Source of the DNA: Saccoglossus kowalevskii
Lineage: Eukaryota; Hemichordata; Enteropneusta; Harrimaniidae
DNA length: 30,836 nucleotides
NCBI RefSeq assembly: GCF_000003605.2
Contig: NW_003112473.1
Location: 221,297-252,132, forward strand
Direction of reading: 5' to 3'
Every line of letters starts with the position of its first letter. The first letter of the stretch is position 1. This document shows positions 1 to 11,252 of this stretch, in pieces. The notes under the pieces were generated by a model. It was not told where the DNA came from. It ran no database searches and saw nothing but the letters and a program-made list of their open reading frames with translations. Both the position numbers and the translations under genes were made by a program.

Positions 1-109
1 TCAGAAATTACAAAATACGTGCTTTACAGAAATTTTAGAGTGGGAACACAATAGCTCTACCGCTATCGTCAGTTCTCATAAAATGATACATAATACAATA
101 ATAAACTTA

Positions 110-470
110 TGTCAACAAAATCGCCAACCAGTTCAAAACGTTCTGTACAGTCCCGAAAATTCGCTGACCACGAGGCAAGTATAACCAGCGATGATGCAAT
201 GGCATCGCCAGAGAACACGGCCACTCGCAGGAAATCACAACTACTCCCGATGATTCTAGGCTCTATGATCTGATGTACGTCAAGTTCCTTGAGCCATACG
301 TTGCAAAAGATCACTCACCGCTTATCAACCAGTTCCTGAGTCGCATCAATTCGGTCATCGACGACACAGTCCAACGCTGTACGTCCACAAAGTCAGTGCA
401 ACACAAGTTCGACAGTCACTTTGATTTCTTCACATACGGGAATTACATAAACCTGTCTGCAACACCTTGA
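110..470 (+). other. possible coding fragment, two joined frames, unidentified
   Basis: The segment is visibly less AT-rich than its surroundings. An ATG at 110 opens a Ser/Thr/Lys-rich frame of 54 codons that stops at 272-274. A second frame is open from about 205 to the TGA at 468-470 and reads like a folded protein piece (contains LYDLMYVKFLEPYV). Joining them needs a frameshift or a splice that I cannot place. The opposite strand is also open for 81 codons over 69-314, so the coding strand is not certain. I recognise no family. A decayed gene or transposon fragment is as likely as a live exon. Confidence 0.22.
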
Positions 471-479
471 ACTCAGTTA

Positions 480-700
480 TTTCCTAGCTTTTCGTACGCC
501 GACTTGATGCTTTCCAGAACACGTTCGTGTTCACGGCTTCAACACAATCCCGCTTCAGCTGCTGCCATCTTTGTCTCTGTCCTGCACCTTCTTCTCTTGC
601 GCGCGAAGTGGCGTGATATCGTGGGATGCACCAATCAGTGTAGCGCGTCTCAACAGGCGTCAATCATGAGACCAAAACTTTTCCATGACGTCACAAATAC
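480..700 (-). promoter_or_regulatory. CpG-bearing block with CRE and CCAAT motifs, promoter-like
   Basis: This block is GC- and CpG-richer than the neighbouring DNA. It has a perfect CRE palindrome TGACGTCA at 686-693 and a CCAAT motif at 631-635. On the minus strand it contains an ATG at 566-568 in a good Kozak setting (AAGATGG), followed by codons for MAAAEAGLC and then TGA at 539-541. The same frame stays open beyond the TGA to about 471, and a second minus frame is open for roughly 60 codons across the block. This could be the promoter and first exon of a gene running off the left edge, or chance motifs in a fossil repeat. Confidence 0.25.
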
Positions 701-720
701 GGGTTACCATAATAAATAAC

Positions 721-2587
721 GCACAGGCCCGTAGTAACAAGAAACATAAAGAAAACTACATAGAATTAAAGAAACTGTAAAATTACCCTGGTTTCACTCG
801 CACAGTGGTTATGCGACCTCATTGAGTAACATTTGGTGGTAATATTCTGACAACTATTTTTAAAGCAAATCGCACGAAATCCGAACATCAAACTTTTGTA
901 TAATTATCTGACACAATCGATGTTACAATATACAACACATGTCTCTAAGTGTGACATTATAACAAAATAGATATACATTATTTACATATATTAAATGTAA
1001 TCAAGCTATAATTAATCTCATTTTATGCTATACGATCAAACTGGTCTCTATGCTTAATCACATTTTGCACATACAGCAATATATCGTTATGAAATGGCCG
1101 CCACGATGTTTTTGCTTGGTGACCTCATCTACACTCATCATGTTTGTACATCATCACACTGCTGATTCAGAGTTTGAGCACAATCCGAATTAGTTCTAGC
1201 AGTTCTAGCAGGATTTAGTTTCCCTTTACTGTGTGTTACATTCTCTCGGGAAACACGGGTTTCTAGACACGAAAACCATGAGTTTTCTGGAATTTGGGTT
1301 AGAACCCTACGCATTCGAGCCTGAATACCGTAGACTCTTGTTTTGGCGTCACTCTAATTTAGTTATCAGAGGAAAATGAAAGGCCTTAATTTGGTTCAAA
1401 AATACTAGCAGGTGTCACGAAAAAATCTCAAGATGACAAAAAAAAAATACTCAGTATATTAAATGTAATATACATTTATTTTTTTGGGTTTTGTTAGTAA
1501 CATAAAGTATATTCTAATAGAAGTTTCAAAATAAAAACAAAGACGAATGCATTGCTAAGTACTAGCAAATGATAACGGTAGCACAATCCGGTCACGCTAG
1601 TTTCACAAGTGAACAACTTACTGATTTTGAAGTGTTGCAATTCTCAGTAGTGATTATAATATCGTACAAATACTAAATTTGTTGAATTGTTATGAATTGC
1701 AAGTAAAAATCAAATTAGTTTCATCGTAAGCGAAGGATTCCAGTCGCATGTGAACGCCCGATGCGGTACGATATCCGCCATATTTTTCCATATACGAGAT
1801 GAAACTGTGTTTTTGACCTGGTAAGTGCAAGTGGCTAATTAACCAATCGAAATGCTGGATTGTGCCAACGTGTTCAAAATATAAATATGTTAATGACAGT
1901 TAAGGGACAACATGGCAAATGTAACACGGAAGAGATTTACCGATCTTCTAGTACAATCTTTTGGCTTCGATTTTGATGAGAAAACAGCAAGATTTTTTTA
2001 AATCAACAAATTAGTTGTTTTCGAAAGTTAAACCTAGCATTGGCGTCAGGAAGACTGAAATGTTCGAAAATGACGCCTAAATTAGAGATTTTACTAAAAA
2101 TGAGTTACCGAGCCTGACAGAGTCGAGTACAAAATTTGTACCAATGTTTGCCTCCCATAGCAAACCTTTTTTCATAGGATACAGTGTGAAAAACGATTGT
2201 CGTTTGCGCACCCATAATATTTGAAGGTCTGCATCTCTCTGGAACACAGCTTTGTACAGAACCCGTGAAAAAATTCAATGTTTTCCATATAGTTTGTTGG
2301 CAACGAGCAAGAATCGTGACACCCCAGAAAATTTTATGAATGAATAACCCTGGTTGTCATGGATTATTCAGACGATATTACGTCACGGTGCTACACTTAA
2401 ATTGCCAGTCATAGCCGCGTGAGCGCGTTTTTATTTAGAACAATGGTGATGTATGTAGCTTTTGGGAGGCAAGTATTAAAATCCTTCGAATTCGACATGC
2501 ACACAACAGCACATACACGTAATGTTAGACAACTATTCAAAATCGCAACATTGACCTTCCCTTTAAGTCGTTTGTCATACCGACCCG
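721..2587. other. AT-rich intergenic DNA, no gene seen
   Basis: Both strands are dense in stops, with only short chance ORFs. There are poly(A) and poly(T) runs around 1436-1490, and a short tandem TTCTAGCAG at about 1193-1211. No splice-supported exon, RNA gene or transposon end was recognised. Confidence 0.5.
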
Positions 2588-5500
2588 CAGTTAAATTTCG
2601 AAAATATTAACTAAATGTACAAGAAATGCCTCATATGTAAGCATATTATCACCACAACAAGCCGAAAAATGGTTGCGAATATGCTTATAAAGTTGTAAAA
2701 AGCGATTGTAAAGTTGAGAAATTCATTTGGGAATGTGTCGCATGTTATTATATTGACGAGTACCATAGGTATAAGTTCGAAAAAAATAAGGAAATATTTA
2801 ATGAATTGTATTTAATTTTAAGTTTATTCTTTCTTATTGTGATGTCAGTCATTTATTATAGAACGTTGTGGAAATTATTGTAATTTTTAAATTCGTGGAA
2901 TGTTTTTAAATTTCCACTACTTTTCAAAAAACAAATTGTTGATGCTGTCGGCACATAGTGGTCTTACTCTGTTAACACATCGTGCAAATGTTGCAAAGCA
3001 ATTGCAAAGTTGTGCAAAGCGATTGAAAGCATAATATAATAACAACGTGTCGCATGAGCTGAACGTAAAATGTTAAAAATAAAACAGCGTGAATTTTGTG
3101 AAAAGCGATTAAAAAGTTGGTGGAGTTGCTAGTTTATTTGACTTAAGTCGTGTAATACCAACCCAGCAGTTAAATTTCGAAAATATTAACTAAATGTCCA
3201 AGAAATGCTACATATGTAAACATATTATCACAATACCAAACCAAAAATAGTTGACAAAGTGCTTACAAAGTTTTGAAAAGCGGTGGCAAAGTTGGTAGAA
3301 TGTGTCCAATGTTATTATATTGACGAGACCGAAAGTCGAAGTTCGAAAACCTAAAATGAATATTTCACAAATTGCCGTAGAATTATTCTATTGCGTCTCC
3401 AAACATGTAGACGTCATAGGTCAATTCCAGAACTTACGAATGCAATCGATGTCGATTTTGAAATTGTCCAGACATGAAATGGCCACCAATTCTAGTAAGT
3501 TTCAAATGAGTAATTTGGCAGTGCAATTTTTTGTTTGTTTCGGTTTAACGCACATGGATAAGATTTCAGTCAACTTTCGTTTATACTTTCTTATTGTTAT
3601 GTCATCATTTATATTAAAACGTCGTGGAAATTATTTTAATTTTTAAATTCATGGAATGTTTTCAAATTTCTACAAATTTTCAAAGAAAAAAATTGTTGAT
3701 GCTGTCGGCACATAGTAGTTTTATGTTGTTATCACACCGTGTAAAGTTGTACAAAGCTAATGCAAAGTTGTGCAAAGCGATTAAAAAGTTGATATATATA
3801 TTTGACAAATTGCTTACACAGTTGTGAAAAGCGATTGTAAAGTTGGTAGATTTATTTGGGAATGTGTCTAGGTTATTATATCGACGAGACCCAAAGGTAG
3901 AAGTTAGAAAAAGTGAATAAATATTTCATAAATTACAGTTGAATTACCCTATTTTGTCTCGAAGCATGTATAGGTCATAGTTCAAATCCAGAGTTTACGA
4001 GTGCAATCGTTGTCGAATTTGAAACATTTCCACACATGAAATGGCCGCAAATTCGGGTAAATTTCAAATGATTCATACGGCAGTGTGGTTAGGTGATCGA
4101 TGGATGTGTAAAGTTGTACTCAATCAGTCGTGGTTAGCACTTGCATTCGTTTATTCTTTCTTATTGTCATGTCAGTTATTTATGATAGAAAGTCGTGGAC
4201 ATGTTTGCATTTTTTAAAATCCATGGAAAGTTTTCTAATTCTTTCATATCTTCAAAGAACAAGTTGTTGATGCTGCGGTTTAAGCTGATAACACACTGTG
4301 CTTAGTCATTGAATGTTGTGCAAAACAATTGCAAAGTTGGTAAATGTGTTTGTAAATTTGAGCTAAGTTGTTGGCATATTCAACCCCACAGTTGTAAAGT
4401 CGACAAAATGGATAAATGCCAGACGAAAGCGAACTATATTAGCAGATTGTCACATGAGCCGACTGGTAATGTTACAAAACAGCGTGTAAAGTTGTGCCAA
4501 GCGATTGAAAGAAATGGCGGAGTTGCTTGTATATTTAACCTAAGACATTGTGAGTCAAACTCCGCAGTTAAATTTCGAAAACATGAAATAAATATCCAAA
4601 AATGCCCCATCTATATGCAGATTATCTCATCAGCGAACTGAACAATGGAAGACGAACTGCTTACAAAAGTGACTGCAAATTTGGTAGATACATTTGGGAA
4701 TGTGACCTAAGATATTATATTGACGCGACCCATTGTTAAAATTGCGAAAAAGAGAATAAATATTTTGTAAATTGCCGTTAAATTATCGTACTGTCACTCG
4801 AAGCATATATAGGTCAAAGATCAATTCAAGAAGTTACTTGTGCAAACGATATCAATTTTAATACATTTCCAGACATGAGATAGCCACACATTCGGATAAA
4901 TTTCAAATTGTACATGCAGCAATGTTTTTAGTTGTTGGACTGATGTCTAAAGTTAAGCTCAATCGGACGAGCCTTGAAAAAAATAGCTATTGGAAATTTA
5001 TTTTGATTTCATCACACATGTAGAAGATATGAAGCAACTTGCATGCATTTGTTCTTAGTGTGATGTCAATCATTTATAGTAGAAAGTAGTGGATTTTTTG
5101 TATTTTTTTAAGTTCATGGAAAGTTTTTAAATTCCTCCAAATCTTCAAAGAACAAGTTCTTGGTGTTTCCGACATATAGTGGCTTTAAGCTGTTAACACA
5201 CCGTACAAAATTGTTAAAAGTTGTGCAAAGCGATTGCGAAGTTAATAGATGTATTTGTAAATTCGACCTATGTTGTTAGCAAAATAAACTCCGCAGTGAA
5301 AAACCGAAAAATGCCAGATATAAGCAGTCTATATTAGCAAATCGTCACATGAGCTGATTGGTATTGTTACAAAACAGCGTGCAATATTGTGGAAAGCGAT
5401 TGACAATATGGCGGATTTGCTTGTATATTTGACCCCAGTTAAATTTCGAAAACATTAACTAAATGTCCGGAAAATGCCCCACATATAGACAGATTATCTC

Positions 5501-7000
5501 ATCAGTGAACTGAAAAATGGTAGACAAACTACTTACAAAGTTGCGAAAAGCGATGGCAAAGTTGGGAGACACATTTGGGAATCTGTCGGCAGATATATTG
5601 ACGGTCCCATTGTTAAATTTCGAAAATGTGAATAAATATATCGTAAATTGCTGTTAAATTATCGTACTGTCTCTGGAAACATGTATAGAGCAACGGTCAA
5701 TTCAAGAAGTTACTTGTGTAAACAATATCAATTTTAAAACATTTCCAAACATAAAATAGCAGCCAATTGGGTAAAATTCAAATTATTTATGCAGGAGTTT
5801 GTGGAGGTGCACGACCGATGTCTAAATTTAAGCTTAATCGGGCGTGGTTAGTACTTGCATTTAATTTATATTTTCCAATTAATATATATTATTTGTGACT
5901 GTGAAAAATCTTTTTGTAGAAAGACTTTTGTAACTTTGCAAAATCGTTTTGACTGTAGACGATAAAAGAAGCTCTAAGCTGGTACAAAAATCCTGAAAAG
6001 TTGTGAAAAGTAGTTGGAAAGTTGATATATATATATTCAAATACGACAAAAGTGGTTGTCTACCAAAGAACGCAGTTAAAAGCTAAAAAATCTATTCAAA
6101 ATGGAGTGAATGTCCCACATGTGTTAAGACATTGTATTACGAGCTCAATGTAAAATGTTAAGAAATAGCAAACAAAGTTGTAAAAAGCGAATTAAAAGTT
6201 GGTAGAGTGATTGTAAATGTTCCCTATGTGCTCGTCCTAGCGAGCCCACAGCCCGCAGTAATTACAATTTGTAAGTCCCTTATGTGTTACTAGACTGAAA
6301 TACTCAATGTAACATGCTATGAAATAGCATACAAAGTTGTGTAAAGCGATTACAAAGTTGCTAGCTTTGTTTCAAAATTCGTTGTTGAACATTTATTAAA
6401 CATTAAATGGCCGGAAATTCGGGGACAATAAATTAGATCTATATAGCTCGTTGGTCATGTTTTCAGCGTGAGTGAATTGTTAAGATGCATCGGGATTGAT
6501 AAGCACTTGCATGGGAGATCAACTGACCAAATCACCTCGTGAGTTTTTGTTTTGTTTTGTGTCACACATTTTATTTATATATTTCATTTAATATATTTTA
6601 TTTTTTTTATTTATTTCATTGTAGAATAATACAAGAAAAATATTATTATGTCCAGAGAAAAAGTTGTACATTTGCACACAATTTCACTAAAATGTTTTTG
6701 ACTGTAGACGGTAAATGTGCTATTTCTAGTGCAAATATCCTGCAAAGTTGTGAAAAGTAATTGGAAAATTGGTAGATTTGAATGTAAATACGACCTAAGT
6801 GGTCGTCTACCAAACCCCGCAGTTGAAGGTTAAAAAATCTATTTAAAATCGAGTGAATGTCGCACATGTGTTACGAGCTCAATGTGAAATGTTAGGAAAT
6901 AGCAAATAAAAATGTAAAAAGCGAATGAAAAGTTGGTAGCAAATGTTCGCTAATTACTCGTCCTATCGAACCCCGTAGTTAAATATTAGAATAATTACTC
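2588..7000. repeat. degenerate tandem array of 0.55-0.9 kb units with a nested short motif
   Basis: Long stretches recur in the same order. A unit opening with CAGTTAAATTTCGAAAA appears at about 2588, 3170, 4566 and 5445. A following block (TTTGGGAATGTG, then ATATTGACGAGACC or similar) recurs near 2725, 3300, 3860, 4695 and 5572. A block around TGTTGATGCTGTCGGC recurs near 2937, 3693, 4265 and 5155 with divergence. From about 5900 a related subfamily repeats with a ~750 bp period (compare 5900-6230 with 6650-6960). Inside the units a ~27-bp motif of the type AGTTGTGAAAAGCGATTG followed by AAAGTTGGTAG occurs about 16 times. The ORFs here are accidents of the repeat. This looks like old complex satellite DNA rather than a protein-coding locus. 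Confidence 0.8.
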
Positions 7001-7028
7001 ACATTTTGATTGAAAGCAAGTCATATAT

Positions 7029-7717
7029 AGGTGTGTTTGTGATTTACATAACAAAGGATGTTTACGATCTACTGAGTTGCCTACGTGAGACAGCTTCTGG
7101 CAAGACCACATTCTGATGTGGAAACCTAGGTGGTGTACCTGACTCTGGGCCATTTATGCCTGTGAATAGGCTAGACTGAGGACAGCTGAGGTCCATCATT
7201 TCTACTGTGTGTTGCTGCTGCCTATTGTGAGACAAGCGATACCGGGTACATGCTTTAATCATCATTCTGTGTGACTTGTATGAACTGCTCTGCGATATCT
7301 TGCCTTCAGTGATGCCATCCAGAATAACAGCGTTCCTCTGCAAGAACGACTTTTTCTTCGTTGTTGTGTTGCAAAAGTCATTGACAGTCATCCGTCTCTA
7401 CATCTTGGAACTGTGAGTTATTACCAATGCACACTTCCCTGTATCACTTGTCAAACATAGCAGAACACACAGGAAAGCAAGTTGAAATGACTGACCCAAA
7501 CTCTCCTGAGTCTGTCCAATTTATAGGCATGATTCAGTGTCACCACCTGGGGTTCCACATAAGCCAATCAGCATGTGATCTTGCTAGCAGCTGTGTTTCG
7601 TAGGCAGCTCAGTAGATCATAAACATCCTTTGTTATTCAAATAACAGCACACCTGGTAGATTCCAATTCACCTTCCAAAGTTGTAAAAACCCTTTGTTAT
7701 GTAAATTACAAGCACAT
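7029..7717. mobile_element. foldback-type element with long terminal inverted repeats
   Basis: The left end (about 7029-7180) and right end (about 7525-7717, reverse-complemented) match over long stretches, including ATAACAAAGGATGTTTA, GATCTACTGAG and AGGTGGTG. The outer 26 bp of the left end match the reverse complement of 7691-7717 at about 23 positions, while the inner part matches 7577-7640. The offset arises because the right end holds a ~61-bp tandem duplication (7630-7690 and 7691-7752, both starting CCTTTGTTAT). The core of about 350 bp carries no recognisable transposase, so this is a non-autonomous element. No clear target-site duplication was seen. Confidence 0.75.
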
Positions 7718-7752
7718 CTGGTAGAACCCACTGTCCTTCCAGAGTTGAAAAC
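7630..7752. repeat. 61-bp tandem duplication at the right end of the foldback element
   Basis: Two adjacent copies both begin CCTTTGTTAT, continue with a CAAATAACAGCACACCTGGTA-like stretch and end in a CCTTCCA(A/G)AGTTG block. They have diverged by substitutions, so the duplication is not recent. Confidence 0.7.
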
Positions 7753-9085
7753 AAGTATGACCTGTAGTGGCATTGAGAGACCGTTATTCTGTGCAATACT
7801 ACATCTTGAGTCGACCATGCTAACTGCGTCGCCGCCAGTTTTAGCCGAAGAGAAATACGTGACATCGCACACACACCACCACGAGATATTCCTGATTGGG
7901 GAGGGTGTTTATTTTAACGATTTGCATTGGTGTGAGAGAATTCCTTGTAGTTTATCATCCCCTTAGTTCGATTTATACTTGAACCATTACATTGCCAACC
8001 AGCATAGTTATTCTTTAGTTGGAGTAATTTTACGTATGTGTGTTGCGCACCGTTCTGCATAATAAATATAATTTGTTTGAACGTGCTTCTGTTTATGAAT
8101 TGTTTTTATACTAATATTTTGTAACACTTATTTGAAGTATTGAAGTTCTGTAGTATGCTAGTACACGGTAGGCAGAACCCACACAAGAGAGTGAAAGTAC
8201 ATTTGTTAAGCGACCATATGAGTTTTAACACCTTAGGGGTCAGCAATACACCTATGGACACTTAACATACGTTTTAGTGGATTTATATTTTGGAACGTTT
8301 GGGGGTATTTTAAAACAGCTGCATATACAAAATTGAGGACCAGTCATGTGACTGATTGGAATATTACCACAAGTGATTTACATGGGTAAGACTGTAACAG
8401 TTGATAATGTAGCGAACTCTTCAGACTCTCATTTTAATGATTTCAACACCTTCAATTACGCGTGGGGACTTCGATCTCTTTACATTTGTAATGCACATAG
8501 AGGGTTTACAGTATACGTACAAGGATAAGAATATACTTATTCACTCGCAAACACCTACAGAACATTAAGTACAATACAGCGTCATCAACTTACGCAAACA
8601 ATTTATTGCCAAAACACAGACATAATACTTGCACATCGACTATACACTCCATGCAAACTTAATAATATTAATACAAAGTCTAATATAAAACTATTTACTG
8701 TTAAACCTGTCGTGTGTACATTGACACGCTAAAGTTAAAATACATTAGTGAACTACGCTTCCCCATATAACAAATTTGCCCCTGTTTACACAATCTTATT
8801 TTTATTCAATTCTATCATGATATTTTTTTATGTATTAACAGTAAGATTAGTGACTGCAATTGTTTACAAATATATGATTGTTAGAGACGTGGGCATAAAA
8901 GTAGATAGCAGTAAATTTGTTTTGCCTTGCCAGACACTACCTGTAAAGACATTGTCGCTTTTTTCCGGAAAAAAAACAATTTAAAACAAACTATATATAA
9001 TACGGTCATCATTTATAACTTCCTGAAAGCAAACAAAATATAACGCTAATATTAGTTGGATTTGTCGGTGTCGTCTTTATGATTG
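7753..9085. other. AT-rich DNA downstream of the lectin gene, probable 3' UTR and intergenic
   Basis: No further CTLD exon could be found here on the minus strand: no WxGL, C-Y-F or GxWND-type coding motif with splice sites. The interval should contain the lectin 3' UTR. Several AATAAA hexamers occur on the minus strand. Frames between 7630 and 7970 are open on both strands but match nothing I know. Confidence 0.45.
8801..8806 (-). promoter_or_regulatory. candidate polyadenylation signal AATAAA
   Basis: TTTATT on the plus strand gives AATAAA on the minus strand, about 280 bp after the predicted lectin stop. A second hexamer lies at 8602-8607. Hexamers are frequent by chance in such AT-rich DNA, so only its position supports it. 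Confidence 0.3.
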
Positions 9086-9295
9086 TTACTTGTAATGTGT
9101 TTCCGTACAAGGGATGATACGGCAAAATGTCCAACACGTTAAATTTACGTTGTATCTACCTGCAGATTTTTCGCACACGTAGTTAAGCAGCGTTGTGCAC
9201 GAAACATCATTCCACTTGCCACCAGTTACTATTTCAACACAGTCTTCATCACCGCCGTTACTAGGTTCGCCCAAACCCCAATTAGTATACCATAG
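9086..9295 (-). CDS. lectin CTLD3, last and probably terminal exon
   Basis: Acceptor ATATATTCAAAG, phase 0. It encodes LWYTNWGLGEPSNGG, then EDCVEI, GKWNDVSC and NYVCEK, then a 25-residue tail ending TETHYK and a TAA at 9086-9088. A usable donor (GCAG|GTAGAT at 9160, phase 1, like the other CTLD last exons) lies inside, but no further CTLD exon was found downstream, so reading through to the stop is preferred. This domain keeps WND and EDC-V-E. The third residue of the EPN motif is Ser (EPS). It is the most complete calcium site of the three. Confidence 0.75.
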   Translation of the reverse strand, partial: LWYTNWGLGEPSNGGDEDCVEIVTGGKWNDVSCTTLLNYVCEKSAGRYNVNLTCWTFCRIIPCTETHYK

Positions 9296-10050
9296 CTTTG
9301 AATATATGAAGCATTGTCAGTTAATTCTAATGCTAAATGGGGAAATAAGTTATAAAGTGAAGTATTGTAATGTTCGTTAGTTCAGGAACGGAACAAAATT
9401 TGTATATAAAGTACGGCGTCGTACCACAACAAACTTTACGTTCTCATTTCAAAGTAGTGCGTGATTCGAAACACTTTCTTCCTGCAAATCCCAGCAATAT
9501 ATTCAGTCTTGATTTGGGCGTATTGTTATACACCTCTTTACACAGTGCACCACGTTATTCCATTGCTGCTAGAATTTCCAAACGGTACATCATAGCGTTT
9601 TTTCATTGGATCGAAACTGGAATTGAATTTGTTTTTCAATATTTTTATACTAATAACCCGTCGTGGATATAGGGTAACCTGCCATGGCATTTTATCTTCC
9701 ATATAGCACTCTTTTCGAGTGTAAATTCAAATAACCCAGCGGCCATTTGCTACTTGCTACGATAAAAGTCTCTGTGACAGACTGAGTATACAGGACCGAC
9801 AGTTTTACGTCCTTCTGACTGGACGCCATTCTCCGATTCCGCGAGTCTGGGAGAGTGGACATAATGTACTCTCTGCCATTGATGGTGTTTGCACTGCCGA
9901 CCACGATAGTCATACACACAGTCCAAAACCATGGTATAGGAGAACTCGATGTGAAATAAACCAATATAATGTTGACACAAATTATTACAACTTTTTTTTT
10001 ATTGTTGGGAGATTACTCGTCGTCAGTGCTGGTTATGGTCCATGACTTAC
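9296..10050 (-). other. lectin intron between CTLD3 middle and last exons
   Basis: The 755-bp intron has frames open on both strands (9370-9672 plus, 9692-9964 minus). These match no family I know and lack CTLD motifs. The 9690-9960 part is less AT-rich than typical intron here and may be a fossil insertion. Confidence 0.5.
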
Positions 10051-10136
10051 CTCAGATGAATCATCCCACAGCCACGATGTTGTTAGCCCGACACGCTCTA
10101 GACCAATATAGAACTGATTGGTCTGCCCAAGGAAAC
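10051..10136 (-). CDS. lectin CTLD3, middle exon
   Basis: Acceptor TTCATATCAAAG, donor TGAG|GTAAGT, 86 nt, phase 1-0. It encodes GFLGQTNQFYIGLERVG, with YIGL in the WIGL position, then SWLWDDSSE. Confidence 0.85.
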
Positions 10137-10158
10137 CTTTGATATGAACATATTGCAG

Positions 10159-10159
<1 letters not shown>

Positions 10160-10225
<66 letters not shown>
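10160..10225. repeat. (TTA)n microsatellite
   Basis: About 22 uninterrupted TTA units, in the intron between CTLD3 exons 1 and 2, only about 24 bp upstream of the middle exon's acceptor in the sense of transcription. It is expected to be length-variable. Confidence 0.97.
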
Positions 10226-10227
<2 letters not shown>

Positions 10228-10516
10228 AGAATAATCTATTTGTTATATCTGCTGTGTATATTCTTTCAAACATTTGCACACCAATTGTATTGGGACAGGC
10301 AGTGAATAAGACTAGATTTTAAAATGACGTGACCTGCTCTAGCTCACACTGTATAATCACTTAATTTATATTTGCTTTAAGTTTATATTGATTGAAGATT
10401 TAAGTTGTAATGATTTTTACGAATCTTGATAACATGTAGATATTGCACGTTCAGAGTTTTTCGTTTTCGTATTGCGGAACGGATGCGTAGTGATACGAAT
10501 TTAGCGTAATTACTAC

Positions 10517-10699
10517 CTTCCGAGTACGCCTGTTCATCCGCACCATTGATTACAACCAGCAAGCTTCCAAGCGCACGACAGGATATTCTTGAATCCTCAA
10601 ATGTTTCAGCTGAATTTCCAAAAAAGTAACAACTACCATCTCGGTATTACCATGGAGCTCTTTTTTTAGCTCCATGGTAAAACCAACCATTGTCGCATG
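10517..10699 (-). CDS. lectin CTLD3, first exon, broken by palindromic insertion
   Basis: Acceptor GTTTTAAAAAG, donor GAAG|GTAGTA, 183 nt, phase 1-1. It opens ACDNGWFY, is interrupted, then resumes YRDGSCYFFGNSAETF and ends INGADEQAYSEG. Against CTLD1 (GWLYRDGSCYF) there are exactly 33 extra bases after the Tyr codon. The extra bases hold a perfect inverted repeat and an in-frame TAA at 10647-10649. The length is a multiple of three, so only the stop, not the frame, is the damage. Skipping this symmetric exon would keep the frame but lose half the domain. Confidence 0.8.
10648..10679. repeat. perfect palindrome inside CTLD3 exon
   Basis: Arms TACCATGGAGCT and AGCTCCATGGTA (12 bp each, perfect) flank an 8-base loop CTTTTTTT. 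The arms extend outwards to about 17 bp with one mismatch (GGTATTACC against GGTTTTACC). It coincides with the 33-bp insertion that breaks the lectin frame. Confidence 0.95.
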
Positions 10700-10939
10700 C
10701 TTTTTAAAACATATAATTGTTAGACAAATTATAATCGTTATTATCAAGGGTGGGAGATTTGCACATAGTATTTACATGGAGCAGTAACCAAATCTTTTTT
10801 TTATTTATTCATAGTGTTTTCTAATCGATTAAAATACTAGATACAGCTAACGTTTTAACACTATTTGTCTACATAGAACATTAGAAATGTATTTATGTGC
10901 AAACATATTTTTTCAAATGTTTAGGTGACCGTATTTTAC

Positions 10940-11078
10940 CCAAAGATTGTTCGCATATATATCCATATGACGTTGAACATAATACATCATTCGATTTTCC
11001 GTCCGAAGCCAGTGAGCCACAGTTTTCAACGCCACCAGAGTTATCGGGTTGTCCAGTAGACCAATCACTATACCAAAA
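10940..11078 (-). CDS. lectin CTLD2, last exon
   Basis: Acceptor TTTATTTTTCAG, donor TTGG|GTAAAA, 139 nt, phase 0-1. It encodes FWYSDWSTGQPDNSGG, then ENC, SND, the final conserved cysteines and YICEQ. QPD is the galactose-type motif of calcium-dependent lectins. However, the tryptophan of WND is a serine here (KSND), so binding may be weakened. Sugar preference is an inference from the family, not shown. Confidence 0.85.
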
Positions 11079-11190
11079 CTGAAAAATAAACAAATTATGC
11101 ATCAAACATAGTGTGTATACAGGTTGATGTTCCAGTGATGACAAATCATAACATTACTTATTTTTCTAAATGAGACATTTATAAACTTAC

Positions 11191-11252
11191 AGGTGAAAAA
11201 TCTACCCATTCAAAGGACAACTGATTGTTTCGGCGCAAACCCATCCAAGTGG
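11191..11252 (-). CDS. lectin CTLD2, middle exon (short)
   Basis: Acceptor TTCTTTCCCCAG, donor CACCT|GTAAGT, 62 nt, phase 1-0. It encodes ATWMGLRRNNQLSFEWVDFSP, with the WMGL core motif. It is 15-24 nt shorter than the matching exons of CTLD1 (77 nt) and CTLD3 (86 nt), missing the residues just before WMGL, so the loop after helix 2 is shortened. The intron before it is the largest in the gene (2.66 kb) and carries the 920-bp transposon. Confidence 0.8.

Noticed and set aside
3302-4641. ORFs of 114, 67 and 110 codons
   Set aside because: They lie in the tandem repeat array, and the repeat copies do not preserve the frames.
7062-7391. 109-codon minus ORF in the foldback element
   Set aside because: Much of it is the inverted arm, and no transposase motif is present.
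9692-9980. Overlapping minus-strand ORFs (90 and 76 codons) in the last lectin intron
   Set aside because: No CTLD or other recognised motif, and skipping them keeps exon phase correct. May be a fossil insertion but cannot be named.
10897-11082. 61-codon plus-strand ORF
   Set aside because: Exact shadow of CTLD2 exon 3 on the minus strand.
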